Assembly: GCF_000150275.1 (NCBI RefSeq)
Contig: NW_002060954.1
Location: 558,287-622,286 of the forward strand
DNA length: 64,000 nucleotides
Reading direction: 5' to 3'
Origin: Trichoplax adhaerens
Lineage: Eukaryota; Placozoa; Uniplacotomia; Trichoplacea; Trichoplacidae
A program made the translations under genes and the position numbers. This document shows positions 63,561 through 64,000 of this stretch, piece by piece. The notes below the pieces were generated by a model. The model had not been told where the DNA came from. It saw nothing but the letters and a program-made list of their open reading frames with translations, and made no database searches. Within the stretch, counting starts at the first letter, position 1. Every line of letters starts with the position of its first letter.

Positions 63561-64000
63561 TAGATTGTTAAATAAATGAACGTTAATTATTGCCAACAAA
63601 TCACTGTCCATTATTACGTAACCAGGACTGCGTCATCTCGGCGCCGTATCTAGTAATCCGGTAATCATTCCCGTAAGTGTTTTAAAATGATACGACGCAT
63701 CGTACAAAAACTTGTTGTTCATATATTATGTCTTATCTAAGGAACAAACAACAACCCACCTTGAACAGTATTACCGACGCCCACTTCATTTTATCTATTT
63801 GCAATTAACATCGAAAAAGTACCGCCTGCTTTTGTTCACCAACTATTTACGCGTATGACTACAACGTTGAATAACAATTGCTACCTTGTTTTTTATGTAA
63901 CATCATCACCAATAAAAACAGAAGAATAGGAACATCTAGTGAAACATACAGAATACAAACAAAAATATAAAGAAGGGGAAGGTTGTTATCTTATTTTTTC

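Larger units (their letters stand above)
53917..64000. other. Gene-poor right third of the window
   Basis: No conserved exon was recognised over about 10 kb. It contains GTAC-pentamer tracts near 54028-54380, 62740-62870 and 63050-63560, the inverted-repeat element at 54743-55051 and a (TA) run near 55680. Short open frames (for example 59954-60203 on both strands, and 55381-55640) show no domain and lack consistent splice signals. An unrecognised lineage-specific gene cannot be excluded. Confidence 0.5.

Overview
The window looks like a stretch of an animal nuclear genome. It is AT-rich. Its genes are split by many short GT-AG introns, and their exons align, from memory, with human and other bilaterian orthologues. 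The mix of conserved metazoan genes, compact genes with short introns and low GC would fit an early-branching animal such as a placozoan (Trichoplax or a relative). That assignment is inference; no species-specific marker was identified. No prokaryotic features, rRNA, tRNA or CRISPR array were recognised.

Layout, left to right. An intronless ANAPC11 gene (minus, about 1.2-1.5 kb) is divergent from a proline-rich PRR11-like gene (plus, 2.2-5.1 kb). That gene converges on an MFSD13A/TMEM180-like transporter (minus, 6.2-10.0 kb, about 15 exons). After a 2.3 kb gap come TRAPPC11 (plus, 12.3-19.6 kb), then a leucine-rich-repeat surface protein (plus, 21.7-29.4 kb) in which nearly every repeat is its own 72-base exon, then a GPR143-like seven-transmembrane receptor (plus, 31.6-35.4 kb). 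On the minus strand follow a TRAFD1-like TRAF-type zinc-finger protein (38.2-43.4 kb) and a BRIP1/FANCJ-like Fe-S DNA helicase with an unusual cysteine-rich tail (46.9-53.9 kb). From 54 to 64 kb I found no convincing gene.

The genes are not an operon and do not share one pathway. ANAPC11, BRIP1 and PRR11 are linked to the cell cycle or genome maintenance in vertebrates, and all three human genes lie on chromosome arm 17q, so part of the window may be a remnant of ancient animal synteny.

Intergenic DNA carries two repeat signals. One is a dispersed pentanucleotide (CAGTA/TACTG) that flips between strands at GTAC palindromes. The other is a small family of inverted-repeat elements with ends CAGGGACTTCT; one 309-base copy has a 9-base direct repeat at its edges. 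There are also several isolated hairpins and short tandem duplications. The most interesting items are the LRR exon array with a decayed member, the helicase tail and the two repeat families.
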